From NCBI RefSeq assembly GCF_010120715.1, contig NZ_CP047591.1:62001-126000 (forward strand): a stretch of 64,000 nt of DNA, written 5' to 3'. Position 1 is the stretch's first letter; the number at the start of each line of letters is the position of its first letter. The translations under genes and the position numbers were made by a program. Under the pieces are notes generated by a model. It was not told the DNA's origin, did no database searches, and saw only the letters and a list, made by a program, of their open reading frames with translations. The stretch comes from Aminipila terrae (GTDB lineage Bacteria; Bacillota; Clostridia; Peptostreptococcales; Anaerovoracaceae). This document shows, piece by piece, positions 43,963 through 53,208 of this stretch.

Positions 43963-46113
43963 CTATCTGCCAACTGTATCAGCTGAAATCTTAAATCGTT
44001 CTACCAGTTCTTTTAACATATTGGCCTGTCCTGCAAGTTCTTCACTGGCTGCAGCACTTTCTTCTGCCGTTGCTGAATTGGTTTGTACAATGGATGCAAT
44101 CTGGTCCACACCTAAGGTTATCTGCTCTATTCGATTTGCCTGGGTGTCAGATGCCTGTGCAATCTTACCTGCTGATTCAACCAGTTTTCCTGTTGATTCA
44201 GCCACTTCATTAATTGTATTAACTGTTTCCACTGCAATCTTAGAACCGTTTTGAATAGCAGCAATAGTATTTTCGATAAGCTCTGTGGTATTTTGAGCTG
44301 CTTCAGCACTTTTCTGAGCCAGATTTCTCACTTCATCTGCAACTACAGCAAATCCTTTTCCTGCAGTTCCTGCACGTGCTGCTTCAACAGCTGCGTTCAG
44401 TGCCAGAATATTTGTCTGGAATGCAATATCATCAATAGTCTTAATGATCTTACTGATTTCATTTGCTGAATTTGAAATATCTGCCATAGCATTGGTCATC
44501 TCTGCCATCTGTACAGTTCCTGCTTTCAAAGCATTTCCCGCTTCGCTGGCGATTTCATTTGAGTCCTTTGCATAATCGGCAGTTCCTTTGATTTCCGTCG
44601 CTACCTCAGAAATGGTTGCGGATAATTCTTCAATGGAAGATGCCTGTTCCGTAGCTCCCTGGGAAAGAGCCTGTGCCCCGTCTGAAACCTGGTCACTGCT
44701 TACATTCACCTGCTCTGACGCCTTGCTGATGTCAACAATTGCAGAAGTCAGATTGTATTCAATACTGTCATACATCTTATACAATTTAGCATACTCTCCT
44801 ACATATTTGTCGGAGCACTGGCTTTTTGCTGTAAAATCCCCATTTGAAATAAGCTCCAAAGTAGAAGCTACGTCTGAGATAATGGTTCGTATGTTATTGG
44901 ACATTTCATTAAAGGCATCTGTCAGTTTACCAATTTCATCATTTCTGTCTGATGTGAGGTTTAATTCAAAATCACCACTTGTAATTTTATCTGCGGCCAT
45001 TACCATTCCGTTAAGCGGCTTTAATGATCTGTTTACCAGAAGGAAAATGATGAAACTTACCACTCCTAAAGCTATCACCATTAGAACAACCTGTAAACAA
45101 ACAAATTTGATAATAGGGCTGGTGATTTCGCTCTCATGAATACCTACCATAGACCACCAGGTCTGGTTTCCCAGTTTTATTGGATGGAAAAAACAGATTA
45201 CTTTGTCCCCGGTTTTATTTGTTACATTAGCGTTAAAAGCTTTCCCTTTACTTAAACTGTCTTTTACATCGGCCAGTTTTTCATGGTTTGTATAATATTC
45301 GGTTAACTTATGCCCTACATTTTTTACATCTGCAGGGTCATAAATTATTTTGTTTCTGTCACTGTAAATATTGAAAAACATTGTTGAATATTTATTGCTT
45401 ACATTGTTCTTAAATTCAGAAAAAACATTGATATCAATATCTGCAGTTACAACACCCACTGCACTGTCGTTTACCAGAATAGGATAAGAAACTGTTATCA
45501 TATTTGTGCCCTTATATTCATAAGTTTCACTTAAATGTATCTTCTTGGACTCATGTGGAGCCTTATAATATTCTTCATTACAATAATCTTCATATTTACC
45601 GAAAGTCTGGATTGAATTTGATGCCACATCACTATCTGCAATATAAATGGTATAATCTCTTACATTGTTATCCAAAGCGTAGGGTTCAAAATAAACCCCC
45701 ATTCCAACTATATCTTCGCTGTTTGTAATATTAGTCTTGATATTTTCTATGGCATACTGTTCTATACTTTTCGCTTTTCCTGATAAAGGAACTTTATAAA
45801 TAGCGCTTAAATTGTTGCCACTATTATTTGCATCTGAACCATTCTGCATCGATTCTGCTATATAAGCTGACAGTAATTGTACAACTTTCTCTGACTCTTT
45901 TAAAACACTATTTGAAACAATAGAATTTGTTTTAGCCGTACTGGAAAATTCAGATTTAACAGCATTACTCATTTGAGAATATGTATTTACAGATGACAAA
46001 GTTATAAAAATAGCAAATATGATCATTAATAATACTAAAACCATACACGTTAATCTTGTAGCTACTTTTTGATTTTTTCCGATCCCTATACCCACTCTAC
46101 TCATTATCTTCAT
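43963..46113 (-). CDS. Methyl-accepting chemotaxis protein 2
   Basis: 716 residues, same architecture as the protein at 41359-43509: membrane segment, dCache-like sensor, second membrane segment, HAMP and methyl-accepting domain (AFQTNILALNAAVEAARAGTAGKG). Tandem duplicate. Sensor-domain differences cluster in residues ~60-330 (for example NLSAIYKVPLSG versus DISVVYNIPLSG), consistent with altered ligand preference while the signalling half is kept uniform. Ribosome site AAAGGAG. Confidence 0.95.
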   Translation of the reverse strand: MKIMSRVGIGIGKNQKVATRLTCMVLVLLMIIFAIFITLSSVNTYSQMSNAVKSEFSSTAKTNSIVSNSVLKESEKVVQLLSAYIAESMQNGSDANNSGNNLSAIYKVPLSGKAKSIEQYAIENIKTNITNSEDIVGMGVYFEPYALDNNVRDYTIYIADSDVASNSIQTFGKYEDYCNEEYYKAPHESKKIHLSETYEYKGTNMITVSYPILVNDSAVGVVTADIDINVFSEFKNNVSNKYSTMFFNIYSDRNKIIYDPADVKNVGHKLTEYYTNHEKLADVKDSLSKGKAFNANVTNKTGDKVICFFHPIKLGNQTWWSMVGIHESEITSPIIKFVCLQVVLMVIALGVVSFIIFLLVNRSLKPLNGMVMAADKITSGDFELNLTSDRNDEIGKLTDAFNEMSNNIRTIISDVASTLELISNGDFTAKSQCSDKYVGEYAKLYKMYDSIEYNLTSAIVDISKASEQVNVSSDQVSDGAQALSQGATEQASSIEELSATISEVATEIKGTADYAKDSNEIASEAGNALKAGTVQMAEMTNAMADISNSANEISKIIKTIDDIAFQTNILALNAAVEAARAGTAGKGFAVVADEVRNLAQKSAEAAQNTTELIENTIAAIQNGSKIAVETVNTINEVAESTGKLVESAGKIAQASDTQANRIEQITLGVDQIASIVQTNSATAEESAAASEELAGQANMLKELVERFKISADTVGR

Positions 46114-46245
46114 AACAATCTCCTTTAACTACTTTTATGAATCCAGCTGACATTTTGCGTACTTGTACAACAAGTTACTGTTGTGTTTTTAATTATCTTT
46201 CATGCTCCCATAATTTGTACCACTCTTTCCTGCAAAATTTGATTG

Positions 46246-46374
46246 CAAACAAAAAATGCCCCGAATATATAAATATCCAAGGCATTACATCATGCTCAAT
46301 CATACTCTTTATAAATGCTACTTCCCCGTATGCATCTACCATATTATGGTAACATATGGAATATCTTTTGTCAA
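46246..46374 (-). promoter_or_regulatory. Promoter and terminator-bearing leader of chemoreceptor 2
   Basis: TTGACA (46374-46369), 17 bp, TACCAT (46351-46346), palindrome TACCATATTATGGTA (46337-46351), then GGCATT (46281-46286)/AATGCC (46255-46260) and TTTTTTG: the same layout as at 43645-43766. The -35 abuts the aroK stop codon. Confidence 0.6.
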
Positions 46375-46875
46375 TTACAAATTATTTCCTTGCGCCATAA
46401 TTCTTTCAATAGTCTGCTCAACAGTCATTCCCTCTGTGTCCACGATAATATCTGCATTCTCTTCATATAAAGGAATTCTTTTGTCATATAAATCTTTCAG
46501 GGTTTGTCCGGGATCCAGCGTTACACCCCTGGTGGTTATATTATCCAACCTTTTTTCAATTGTTTCATAAGAAACTTTGATATATACCACCAACCCATTT
46601 TTCTTGAAGTGTCTAATGGCTTCCGGATAGTATACGGCACTTCCACCTGTTGATATAACTGTATTTTCAGTTTCTACACTGCGAAGAACATATTCTTCAA
46701 CCTTTTTAAAGTAATCATTTCCCCTTTTATTTATCAGATCCTGTAACAGTACTCCTTCTCTTTCCTGGATTAGCAGATCTGTATCAAGGAACTTCATACC
46801 CATAGTTTTGGCCAGAACAACTCCTATTGTACTTTTACCACAAGCTGGCATGCCTATTAAAATCAAATTCTTCAT
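46375..46875 (-). CDS. aroK: Shikimate kinase
   Basis: 166 residues from the ATG at 46875 (GGGGG 9 bases upstream), not the longer frame at 46914. P-loop LIGMPACGKSTIG, with Cys where most members have Gly; DTDLLIQ binds shikimate; STGGSAVY and the lid TTRGVTLDPGQT are present. Phosphorylates shikimate in aromatic amino acid synthesis. Single gene, separated from ispH by a terminator. Confidence 0.93.
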   Translation of the reverse strand: MKNLILIGMPACGKSTIGVVLAKTMGMKFLDTDLLIQEREGVLLQDLINKRGNDYFKKVEEYVLRSVETENTVISTGGSAVYYPEAIRHFKKNGLVVYIKVSYETIEKRLDNITTRGVTLDPGQTLKDLYDKRIPLYEENADIIVDTEGMTVEQTIERIMAQGNNL

Positions 46876-46975
46876 ATGCACTACCCCCAATACTGTAAAA
46901 TCTTTAGCAGCCACCGCCGCTGAAATTTCTGTATGAGACCTGTACTCCGTATCAAATCCGGTCAGGGCTTCACGT

Positions 46976-47006
46976 ACAAAAATAGCAGGGCGATAAACGC
47001 CCCGCT
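46976..47006 (-). terminator. Terminator of the rarA-ispH transcript
   Basis: On the minus strand AGCGGGGCG-TTTAT-CGCCCTGCT (47006-46984) forms a 9-bp stem with one GU pair, then ATTTTTG. Confidence 0.9.
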
Positions 47007-47030
47007 AAATCTAACTTTTAACAATAAAAA

Positions 47031-48998
47031 TTATTCAGCATCTTCAGCAGCTGCTTCTTCAATTTCTTCAGCCTCTGGAGCTTCTAAAGTTTCCTTGATG
47101 CTTAAGCTGATTCTCTTTCTGTCTTTATCAATTTCAAGAATCTTAGCTGATACTTCTTGTCCAACTGAAATTTCATCAGCAATGTTAGTAACACGCTTAT
47201 GTGCAATTTCAGAAATATGTACAAGACCATCAAGACCTGGTTCTAATTCCACGAATGCGCCATATTCCTTAATCTGAACAATTTTACCTGAGATAACCTG
47301 TCCAACCTGATACTTGTCATCAATAACTGACCATGGTTCAGGCTTAGTCTGCTTTAATCCAAGGGAAATCTTTCCTTTTTCATTGTTCATGGACAGAACT
47401 TTAACTTCTATCTTCTGACCAATAGTAAGAACTTCCTGTGGATGCTTTAATTTACCCCATGAAATTTCTGAAATGTGAAGTAGTCCGTCAATGCCGCCGA
47501 TATCTACGAATGCACCGTAATCAGTGAATCTCATAACAGTACCTTCAACAACGTCACCTTCACTCAGGCTTCCCCATACTTCGTCAATCTTCTTCTGTCT
47601 TTCTTCTGTCAGATAAGCTTTATGTGAGAATACAGCTTTACCTTTCTTCTGATCAACACGAGTTACTCTTACTGGAAGAGTTTTACCGATAAATTCTTCT
47701 GCCTTGTCCACAAACTTGTCGGATAATTGTGAAAGAGGAATAAATCCGTAAACTTCCTTATAAGCAGCGATAACACCGCCCTTAACTTCTTTAATAACTT
47801 TAGCATTAACAAATGATTTATCTTCAAGAGCACTATTAATTTCATCCCAATGCTCATTTACTTCTAACTTTTTCTTAGAAAGTAGAATGTTTCCGTCGCC
47901 GTCGTCAGTCTTTAGTACTTTAGCCTGGATTTCATCGCCTTCTTTAAATAAATCTGTAAGCTTTTGTTCTCCTTCCAGTGTTAATTCGTCCTTTGGTATA
48001 ATACCGTCCTTCTTGCAGCCAAGATTAACCACAACTTCTCTGTCAGTTACCTGAATTACAGTACCATCTACAATCTCTCCGCCTCTAGGCAATCTTAATG
48101 ACTTCTCAATTTCATCCATTAAGTCGTGCATTAAATTTTCTTCATTGTTTTCAGTGATAAATTCACTCATGTTAGCAATAACCTCCTTAATTAAGCGTTC
48201 AGGTGTCGATGCACCCGCCGCAACTCCTATTTTATTACATAATTCAATATCTTTCAATGGTAAATCTTCTATATTTTCAATAAAATATGCTTTTTCGCAA
48301 TATTTTTTTGATAGGTCATACAATTTCTGGGAATTAGAGCTTTCTCTGCCTCCTATTACTAACATAGCATCCACTTCTTTTGCCAGCCTCATACAGCTTT
48401 CCTGCCTTGAGTTAGTTGCATTGCAGATTGTGTTATTTATACTTAATTTGCAGTTTTTTTCTTTAAGCTTTGAAATAATTTCCTCAAAATGTTTTTTCTG
48501 TAAAGTTGTTTGTGAAACGACAAAATAATCTCCCGGATTAATTTTTTCTGCTTCCTCTACAGAGTTTATAATAATGGCACTGTTTTCGCACCAGCCATTT
48601 ATACCAATAACTTCAGGATGCCCAGAATCTCCAATAATTATTATTTTTTCTCCTGCATGAAAAGCCACTTCTACCAGTTTATGAATTTTTTTAACAAAAG
48701 GACAGGTGGCATCAACCAGGTGAAACGCAATATTTTCTGCCTGCTTATAAAAATTTTTCCCTTCCCCATGGGATCGGATTATAACCACATCGTCTTTAGA
48801 AGCATCTTCTGGATTTTCTATGATTTTTACACCTTTTTCCAACAGCTCGTCCGTAACTAATTTATTATGAATCAACGGTCCACAGGTATATACCTGCCTG
48901 TCTCCTTTAAACTTTTCTGCTGTTTCACAAGTCATCTCTATGGCTCTTTTAACTCCAAAACAAAAACCCGAGTTTTCAGCTATTTTAATCTCTGCCAT
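47031..48998 (-). CDS. ispH: IspH-S1 fusion: HMBPP reductase with S1 RNA-binding repeats
   Basis: 655 residues. Residues 1-280 are 4-hydroxy-3-methylbut-2-enyl diphosphate reductase with cluster cysteines in SGFCFGVKRAI, DATCPFVKK and NTICNATNSRQ; it makes IPP and DMAPP in the MEP pathway. Residues ~310-640 carry four S1 domains (for example GTVMRFTDYGAFVDIGGIDG, GKIVQIKEYGAFVELEPGLDG), equivalent to ribosomal protein S1. This fusion is known in Clostridia. Acidic C-terminus. It overlaps rarA by 14 bp. Confidence 0.96.
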   Translation of the reverse strand: MAEIKIAENSGFCFGVKRAIEMTCETAEKFKGDRQVYTCGPLIHNKLVTDELLEKGVKIIENPEDASKDDVVIIRSHGEGKNFYKQAENIAFHLVDATCPFVKKIHKLVEVAFHAGEKIIIIGDSGHPEVIGINGWCENSAIIINSVEEAEKINPGDYFVVSQTTLQKKHFEEIISKLKEKNCKLSINNTICNATNSRQESCMRLAKEVDAMLVIGGRESSNSQKLYDLSKKYCEKAYFIENIEDLPLKDIELCNKIGVAAGASTPERLIKEVIANMSEFITENNEENLMHDLMDEIEKSLRLPRGGEIVDGTVIQVTDREVVVNLGCKKDGIIPKDELTLEGEQKLTDLFKEGDEIQAKVLKTDDGDGNILLSKKKLEVNEHWDEINSALEDKSFVNAKVIKEVKGGVIAAYKEVYGFIPLSQLSDKFVDKAEEFIGKTLPVRVTRVDQKKGKAVFSHKAYLTEERQKKIDEVWGSLSEGDVVEGTVMRFTDYGAFVDIGGIDGLLHISEISWGKLKHPQEVLTIGQKIEVKVLSMNNEKGKISLGLKQTKPEPWSVIDDKYQVGQVISGKIVQIKEYGAFVELEPGLDGLVHISEIAHKRVTNIADEISVGQEVSAKILEIDKDRKRISLSIKETLEAPEAEEIEEAAAEDAE

Positions 48999-50268
48999 TA
49001 ATTTTTCTAACCCCTTCTAAAAACTTTTTAAAGGCGGCCTCACTGCCATTTTCCGTTGGCTCATAATACCTTACTCCTGCTTTATACAGGTTGTCCGGCA
49101 AATACTGCTGTTTCACATATCCCCCATAAGCATGAGGATATTTATATTCTGTCCCAATGCCTCTGCTTTTAGCTCCTGTATAGTGAGAATCCTTTAAATG
49201 CAATGGTATATCATCAATCTGCTTTGTCTGAATATCATTCATAGCTTTATTTAGTGCCATATAGGAAGCATTGGATTTAGGAGAGGAGGCTAATGTTACT
49301 ACCGCCTGTGCCAGATTAATCTGTGCTTCAGGCAATCCTACCATCAATGCAGCCTGAATGCACGAATTAACCACAGTTATAGCCATAGGATAAGCCATCC
49401 CCACATCTTCACTGGCAATCACCAGCAGCCTTCTGCCAATCATTTGTATGTCTGCACCTCCATTAAGCAGCCTGGCGAGATAATGGACTGCTGCATCTGG
49501 ATCGCTGCCTCTTATGGATTTCTGTAATGCAGATAATAGATTATATCTGTCTTCGCTTCTGTCATAGAAAGTGGTCTTTCTCTGCATGGCCTCCCCTATG
49601 AGCTCTTTAGTCAGGTGCATATCCTGATTTAAGTTATCTGCGATAAAACCAAGAGTATCCAAAGCTACTCTGGCATCTCCGGAGCATAATTCTGCTAAAA
49701 CCCTGAGGGACTCTTCGTCGTATTTAATGTGTAGATTTCCCAGGCCCCTCTCCGTATCTTCCAGAGTATGCCTTAAAATATTTATCAGATCTATAGTAGT
49801 GTGAGGCTTAAATTCATATATATTTCTTACTCGGCTAATAATAGCATTATTAATAGAAAAATACGGATTTTCTGTCGTACTTCCTATAAAATGTATGACC
49901 CCTTCTTCAATAGCTTTTAACAGAGTATCCTGCTGCAGTTTATTCCATCTGTGTACTTCATCTACATACACATAAGTGGTTTGCTTCTGTATGCCAAAGA
50001 ATTTTAATTGTGCTTTCTCTATAATTTCTTTTAATTCTTTAATTCCAGTAGAGGCTGCATTTAACTCATAAAATTCACCATCCATTTCCCTGGCAATAAT
50101 TCTTGCCAGCGTGGTTTTTCCTGTACCAGAAGGTCCGAAAAAAATAGCAGAGTCAAAGGTATTATTTTTAATTGAATTATAAAATAAAGAGCCTTTATAC
50201 ATGAAATGACTCTGCCCTATAAAATTATCTATGCTGTCTGGCCGCATCCTTGTTGAAAGAGGAATCAT
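48985..50268 (-). CDS. rarA: Replication-associated recombination protein A (RarA/MgsA)
   Basis: 427 residues. AAA+ ATPase: FFGPSGTGKTTLARIIA, YVYVDEVHRWN, FIGSTTENPYFSIN (sensor 1), then the MgsA C-terminal tetramerisation domain (YDRSEDRYNLLSALQKSIRG, GLPEAQINLAQAVV). Acts at stalled forks. Upstream of ispH. Confidence 0.96.
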   Translation of the reverse strand: MIPLSTRMRPDSIDNFIGQSHFMYKGSLFYNSIKNNTFDSAIFFGPSGTGKTTLARIIAREMDGEFYELNAASTGIKELKEIIEKAQLKFFGIQKQTTYVYVDEVHRWNKLQQDTLLKAIEEGVIHFIGSTTENPYFSINNAIISRVRNIYEFKPHTTIDLINILRHTLEDTERGLGNLHIKYDEESLRVLAELCSGDARVALDTLGFIADNLNQDMHLTKELIGEAMQRKTTFYDRSEDRYNLLSALQKSIRGSDPDAAVHYLARLLNGGADIQMIGRRLLVIASEDVGMAYPMAITVVNSCIQAALMVGLPEAQINLAQAVVTLASSPKSNASYMALNKAMNDIQTKQIDDIPLHLKDSHYTGAKSRGIGTEYKYPHAYGGYVKQQYLPDNLYKAGVRYYEPTENGSEAAFKKFLEGVRKINGRD

Positions 50269-50294
50269 ATCATTAACCTTTCTCTTTTTCTATC

Positions 50295-50894
50295 TTATCT
50301 TTGTGTAATAAAAGCATCAGAGTATTTAGTCCCTGTTAAAGTATTCATGGTTGCAACCGCTTGTTCCTTTTGTTCAAACAATTGGCTCACAACTTTATAG
50401 GCACCGTCTTTTTCAACAACCTGTGCAGTAATGCCACTGGTTTTAAGTTCAGAAACAAGACTTTCCGCACTTAATTTTGTGGTAAAGCTGCCAAATTGTA
50501 TGCAGTACCCGGCTGGAGTAGTGGTTGCTGCATTTTGTGCCGTTGGAGTCACCTTTAACTTATCTTCTACTACTCCTGATTTAGCGTCCTGATTATTTTG
50601 CTGAATTCCAGGGGTGGTTGTACTCTGTCCATTATTTTGATTATTTTTATCACTTTCACCCGGATTGTCCTTATCATCCAAAAAAAAGCCCAAAAACTTT
50701 TCAATTTTAAAGCCCTCTTTATTTGTGCTATCTGAATTTGTACTATCCGAATTAAACAAGGGATAAATTATAAATTTCGCAGTTCCATATCCAAGTAATA
50801 CTGCAATACTTATTATAACAAGAATTGCAGTAAAATTCACCTTTGTTTTTTGACGAAAACTATTTCTTCGCCTTTTTCTTCTAATCGGTCCCAT
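50295..50894 (-). CDS. SPOR-domain membrane protein
   Basis: 199 residues. A basic N-terminus (RRKRRRNSFRQKTK) and one membrane segment (~20-42), a low-complexity Asn/Gln/Thr linker, then a SPOR domain (AGYCIQFGSFTTKLSAESLV ... GAYKVVSQLFEQKEQAVATM). SPOR domains bind denuded peptidoglycan glycan, so a role at the septum or in sporulation is likely. Precedes rarA by 26 bp. Confidence 0.88.
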   Translation of the reverse strand: MGPIRRKRRRNSFRQKTKVNFTAILVIISIAVLLGYGTAKFIIYPLFNSDSTNSDSTNKEGFKIEKFLGFFLDDKDNPGESDKNNQNNGQSTTTPGIQQNNQDAKSGVVEDKLKVTPTAQNAATTTPAGYCIQFGSFTTKLSAESLVSELKTSGITAQVVEKDGAYKVVSQLFEQKEQAVATMNTLTGTKYSDAFITQR

Positions 50895-51036
50895 ATTTCA
50901 TTTATCCTCCCTACTCCCTTATTAGGAATACCATGCTAATTAATTGTATGATTCTAAATAAAAAAAATGCCCAACTCCTTTAACAGAATTAAGCATTTAT
51001 TATTTTTAGTTCATATTTAATTTGTATTTATCATCC

Positions 51037-51195
51037 TTAGGATTTGCAATGTTTTTTTTGCTTACATTCACAATTTCCTATTTTCTTGATGATAAAATAA
51101 GTCAAAGTCATATCAATAGCATAAAGTACCGCATAAATCGATGTCACGAATTTTGCGTGTTTTTTATAATTCCAATCAGTAAAAAACTTTTTCAT
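51037..51195 (-). CDS. Small membrane protein with Cys-rich tail
   Basis: 52 residues from the ATG at 51195; GGTAGGAG lies just upstream, unlike for the longer frame from 51243. Basic N-terminus (KKFFTDWNYKKHAK), one membrane segment (FVTSIYAVLYAIDMTLTYFI) and a tail CECKQKKHC with three Cys and one His that could bind metal. Not recognised. A hairpin AAATGC/GCATTT with a U-run follows near 50965-50998. Confidence 0.55.
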   Translation of the reverse strand: MKKFFTDWNYKKHAKFVTSIYAVLYAIDMTLTYFIIKKIGNCECKQKKHCKS

Positions 51196-51648
51196 AACTC
51201 CTACCTTCCTGTTATCACTACTCTTAAAACTTTTTGTATCCAACCATATGTATTTTCCCTAAAATATTAGTATATTAAATTAGTTATATTTTATTCCCTA
51301 ATTTTCTGAATTTCAACTTATTTGCATATTACAATAGTATTACAGAATATTTATTTTTACCATAGGAAGCATATCTAAAGCTTATAGTCTTTTTTTATAT
51401 TAATTAATTTGTTGTAATTTTTTCATTTTATAGAGAAATAAGTATAGACATTTATCTCAAACCACTATATAATGAAGTCATTGAATATTTAAAATAACTT
51501 TGGCTCGATCTGAACATGGAAAGTTCTCTACCCGGAAACTAATGTCCCTAGCATCTGAACAGAAAAACTTCTAAATCTGAATCGTCTCCCATTTTGATAT
51601 TTTAAATATTTAGAAACTTTTTTTTAAAAACATGGAGGAATTAAGATT
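51196..51648 (+). promoter_or_regulatory. Promoter and long leader of the zinc-ribbon gene
   Basis: TAGACA (51445-51450), 17 bp, TATAAT (51468-51473) gives a strong plus-strand promoter, leaving a leader of about 170 bases before the ATG at 51649. The leader holds ATCTGAA three times (51508, 51553, 51575) and GAAC/GTTC and GGAAA stretches that could fold. 51196-51440 shows nothing but AT-rich DNA. Confidence 0.55.
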
Positions 51649-51807
51649 ATGGAAGACAAGACACTTATTTGTCAGGATTGTGGAAATGAATTTGTATTTA
51701 CTGTTGGAGAACAGGAATTTTACAAAGAAAAGGGTTTTGACAATGAACCAAAGAGATGTAAGGAATGCAGGGACAAGAAAAAGCAGGAAAGACGTAGAGA
51801 TAGATAA
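51649..51807 (+). CDS. Zinc-ribbon domain protein
   Basis: 52 residues, too short for most gene finders. ATG 10 bases after GGAGG (51634-51638). CQDCGNEF and CKECRDKKKQER form a two-CxxC zinc ribbon of the zf-trcl type, with a basic tail. The overlapping frame from 51632 has no such features. Role unknown; related proteins are often induced by stress or cold. Followed by a strong terminator. Confidence 0.85.
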   Translation: MEDKTLICQDCGNEFVFTVGEQEFYKEKGFDNEPKRCKECRDKKKQERRRDR

Positions 51808-51825
51808 TAATTATTAAAACGACTT

Positions 51826-51864
51826 ACATTAAAAAAGCCGAGTTTTCTCGGCCTTTTTTAATGT
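51826..51864. terminator. Bidirectional terminator
   Basis: ACATTAAAAAAGCCGAG (51826-51842), TTTT, CTCGGCCTTTTTTAATGT (51847-51864); one bulged base. It ends the zinc-ribbon gene (+) and the Tad operon (-). Confidence 0.93.
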
Positions 51865-51904
51865 AAAAAATTATCCCCTCCTGCCTTCTCTATTTGATAC
51901 ATTT

Positions 51905-52426
51905 TTATTCCCAGCCACACAAATGAATTTCTCTCTTTAATTCACTTAAGTAATTTAGAAGTGCTCCCATGGACAGATTAAATTTTTCTAACTTATGTAT
52001 TACTAAATTTATATACTCACTACATCTTACATTTTCAAACTTCATTTCTTCTAGAAAATGAACCATCTTTTCTGAAAAGTTGGGTTTCTCCTCATTTTCC
52101 TTACTTGGGATAAATATAATTTTCATGACAGACATATCCTGATCTAAATAAATGTAATTCTCCGTTAAATAGTATCTTGTATGTAAAATCAAATGATTTT
52201 GAGCTTCTTTTACACATAAAACCATTTTTTCTATCAAATTTAATATTTCATAAGGATTTTGAAATTGACTTAAATCTAACTTCTGATATCCATCTGTATG
52301 ATAAATCACACATAACTTTTGATTTGTTTTCATAAATGACATGGGAACAAAACATTTGCAATTTCCAGAAGCAAATATTTTTATTTCAAAATCCCGAATC
52401 TCATTACAATCATATAAACTTTCCAT
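51905..52426 (-). CDS. DUF6382-like protein at the end of the Tad operon
   Basis: 173 residues from the ATG at 52426, which overlaps the upstream stop (TGATG) and has GGGGGAAG before it. The sequence (FVPMSFMKTNQKLCVIYHTDG, TRYYLTENYIYLDQDM, IIFIPSKENEE) resembles the N-terminal DUF6382 region found with FHA domains in clostridial pilus loci; no FHA domain is present here. Last gene of the tad cluster. Function unknown. Confidence 0.6.
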   Translation of the reverse strand: MESLYDCNEIRDFEIKIFASGNCKCFVPMSFMKTNQKLCVIYHTDGYQKLDLSQFQNPYEILNLIEKMVLCVKEAQNHLILHTRYYLTENYIYLDQDMSVMKIIFIPSKENEEKPNFSEKMVHFLEEMKFENVRCSEYINLVIHKLEKFNLSMGALLNYLSELKREIHLCGWE

Positions 52427-53208
52427 CAGCTTCCCCCACATTTTAAACAAGGCGTATATCCTCTTTTCACTGCTTCACTTTTTTCTATCTCCATCACATA
52501 GCGTTGTACCGTAGAACAATCTGGGCAATGATATGATTCTCCATTATTAAAAAAGCAATAAATAACGCTTCCTTTTCCAAGTTTTCTTGAATGGCAGATA
52601 CTGCAAGGTTTATACTTCCTCTTTATCTGAGTCGTTAGTATTGTCTGAGTAGCTGCAACTTGTATATAAGGGCATTCCTTTTGATGATACTTTTTCCCTG
52701 CCACAGGAAAAATCCAAACTAATTGGGACTCTTCTTCCTCTTCCATTACAGGAAACCCTTTTGTAGAATGATACCGATTGCTTCCCAGAAAAGCCCTGGT
52801 TACAATGGTCTCTTTTCCCCATACAGGACCATAAAATGAAATAGGGAAATTACAATTCATTTTATAAGCAACATGAAATGATATTAAGTTATCCATATAA
52901 CCATTAAAATATAGATATTTAAAATCCTCTGTTTTTACATAAGAAGAATCCGAATTTTCTTCTATCCTGTGATTAAGTTTTGAAGTAAAATCAAATGCTC
53001 CCATTCTTCCTGTCAGGGTATAGGATTCAATATTCAGTTTTCTTGCTTCATCAGCAGCTATACTCATAACAGTTTCGTTTGTGCAGTTTACCTTTATTAG
53101 ATAAGAAATTGTTAAAATACCTAAAATAATCAAAGGAAGAACAATTGCTGCTTCAACTCCTATACTGCCTTTTTTAGTACTTTTGAACATAACAGTACTC
53201 CTGTCCAT
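52426..53208 (-). CDS. TadE-like pseudopilin with Cys-rich C-terminus
   Basis: 260 residues. TadE-type N-terminus (KKGSIGVEAAIVLPLIILGILTISYLI, Glu at the +5-like position). Residues ~165-260 add a Cys-rich part: YHQKECPYIQV, YKPCSICHSR, YHCPDCS, YTPCLKCG, eight or more Cys in CxxC-like pairs, suggesting two metal-binding knuckles outside the membrane. Overlaps the upstream gene by 35 bp. The Cys-rich extension is unusual for TadE. Confidence 0.75.
   Translation of the reverse strand: MDRSTVMFKSTKKGSIGVEAAIVLPLIILGILTISYLIKVNCTNETVMSIAADEARKLNIESYTLTGRMGAFDFTSKLNHRIEENSDSSYVKTEDFKYLYFNGYMDNLISFHVAYKMNCNFPISFYGPVWGKETIVTRAFLGSNRYHSTKGFPVMEEEEESQLVWIFPVAGKKYHQKECPYIQVAATQTILTTQIKRKYKPCSICHSRKLGKGSVIYCFFNNGESYHCPDCSTVQRYVMEIEKSEAVKRGYTPCLKCGGS

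Noticed and set aside
41417..45139. Several long plus-strand frames opposite the chemoreceptors
   Set aside because: They are antisense shadows of the repetitive, Ala/Ser-rich coding sequence and have no ribosome sites.
46161..46310. A 36-codon upstream frame in the leader of chemoreceptor 2 (starting MIEHDVMPW)
   Set aside because: There is no ribosome site, and the matching leader of chemoreceptor 1 has stops at four of the codons (TGG, TGC and TAC replaced by TGA or TAA), so the conservation is at RNA level, not protein level.
47031..48998. The IspH-S1 fusion as a novel architecture
   Set aside because: This fusion is already known in Clostridia.
51500..51560. A purine-type riboswitch before the zinc-ribbon gene, suggested by GTTCTCTACCC
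   Set aside because: The conserved junctions and the P1 pairing of the purine class cannot be found around it.
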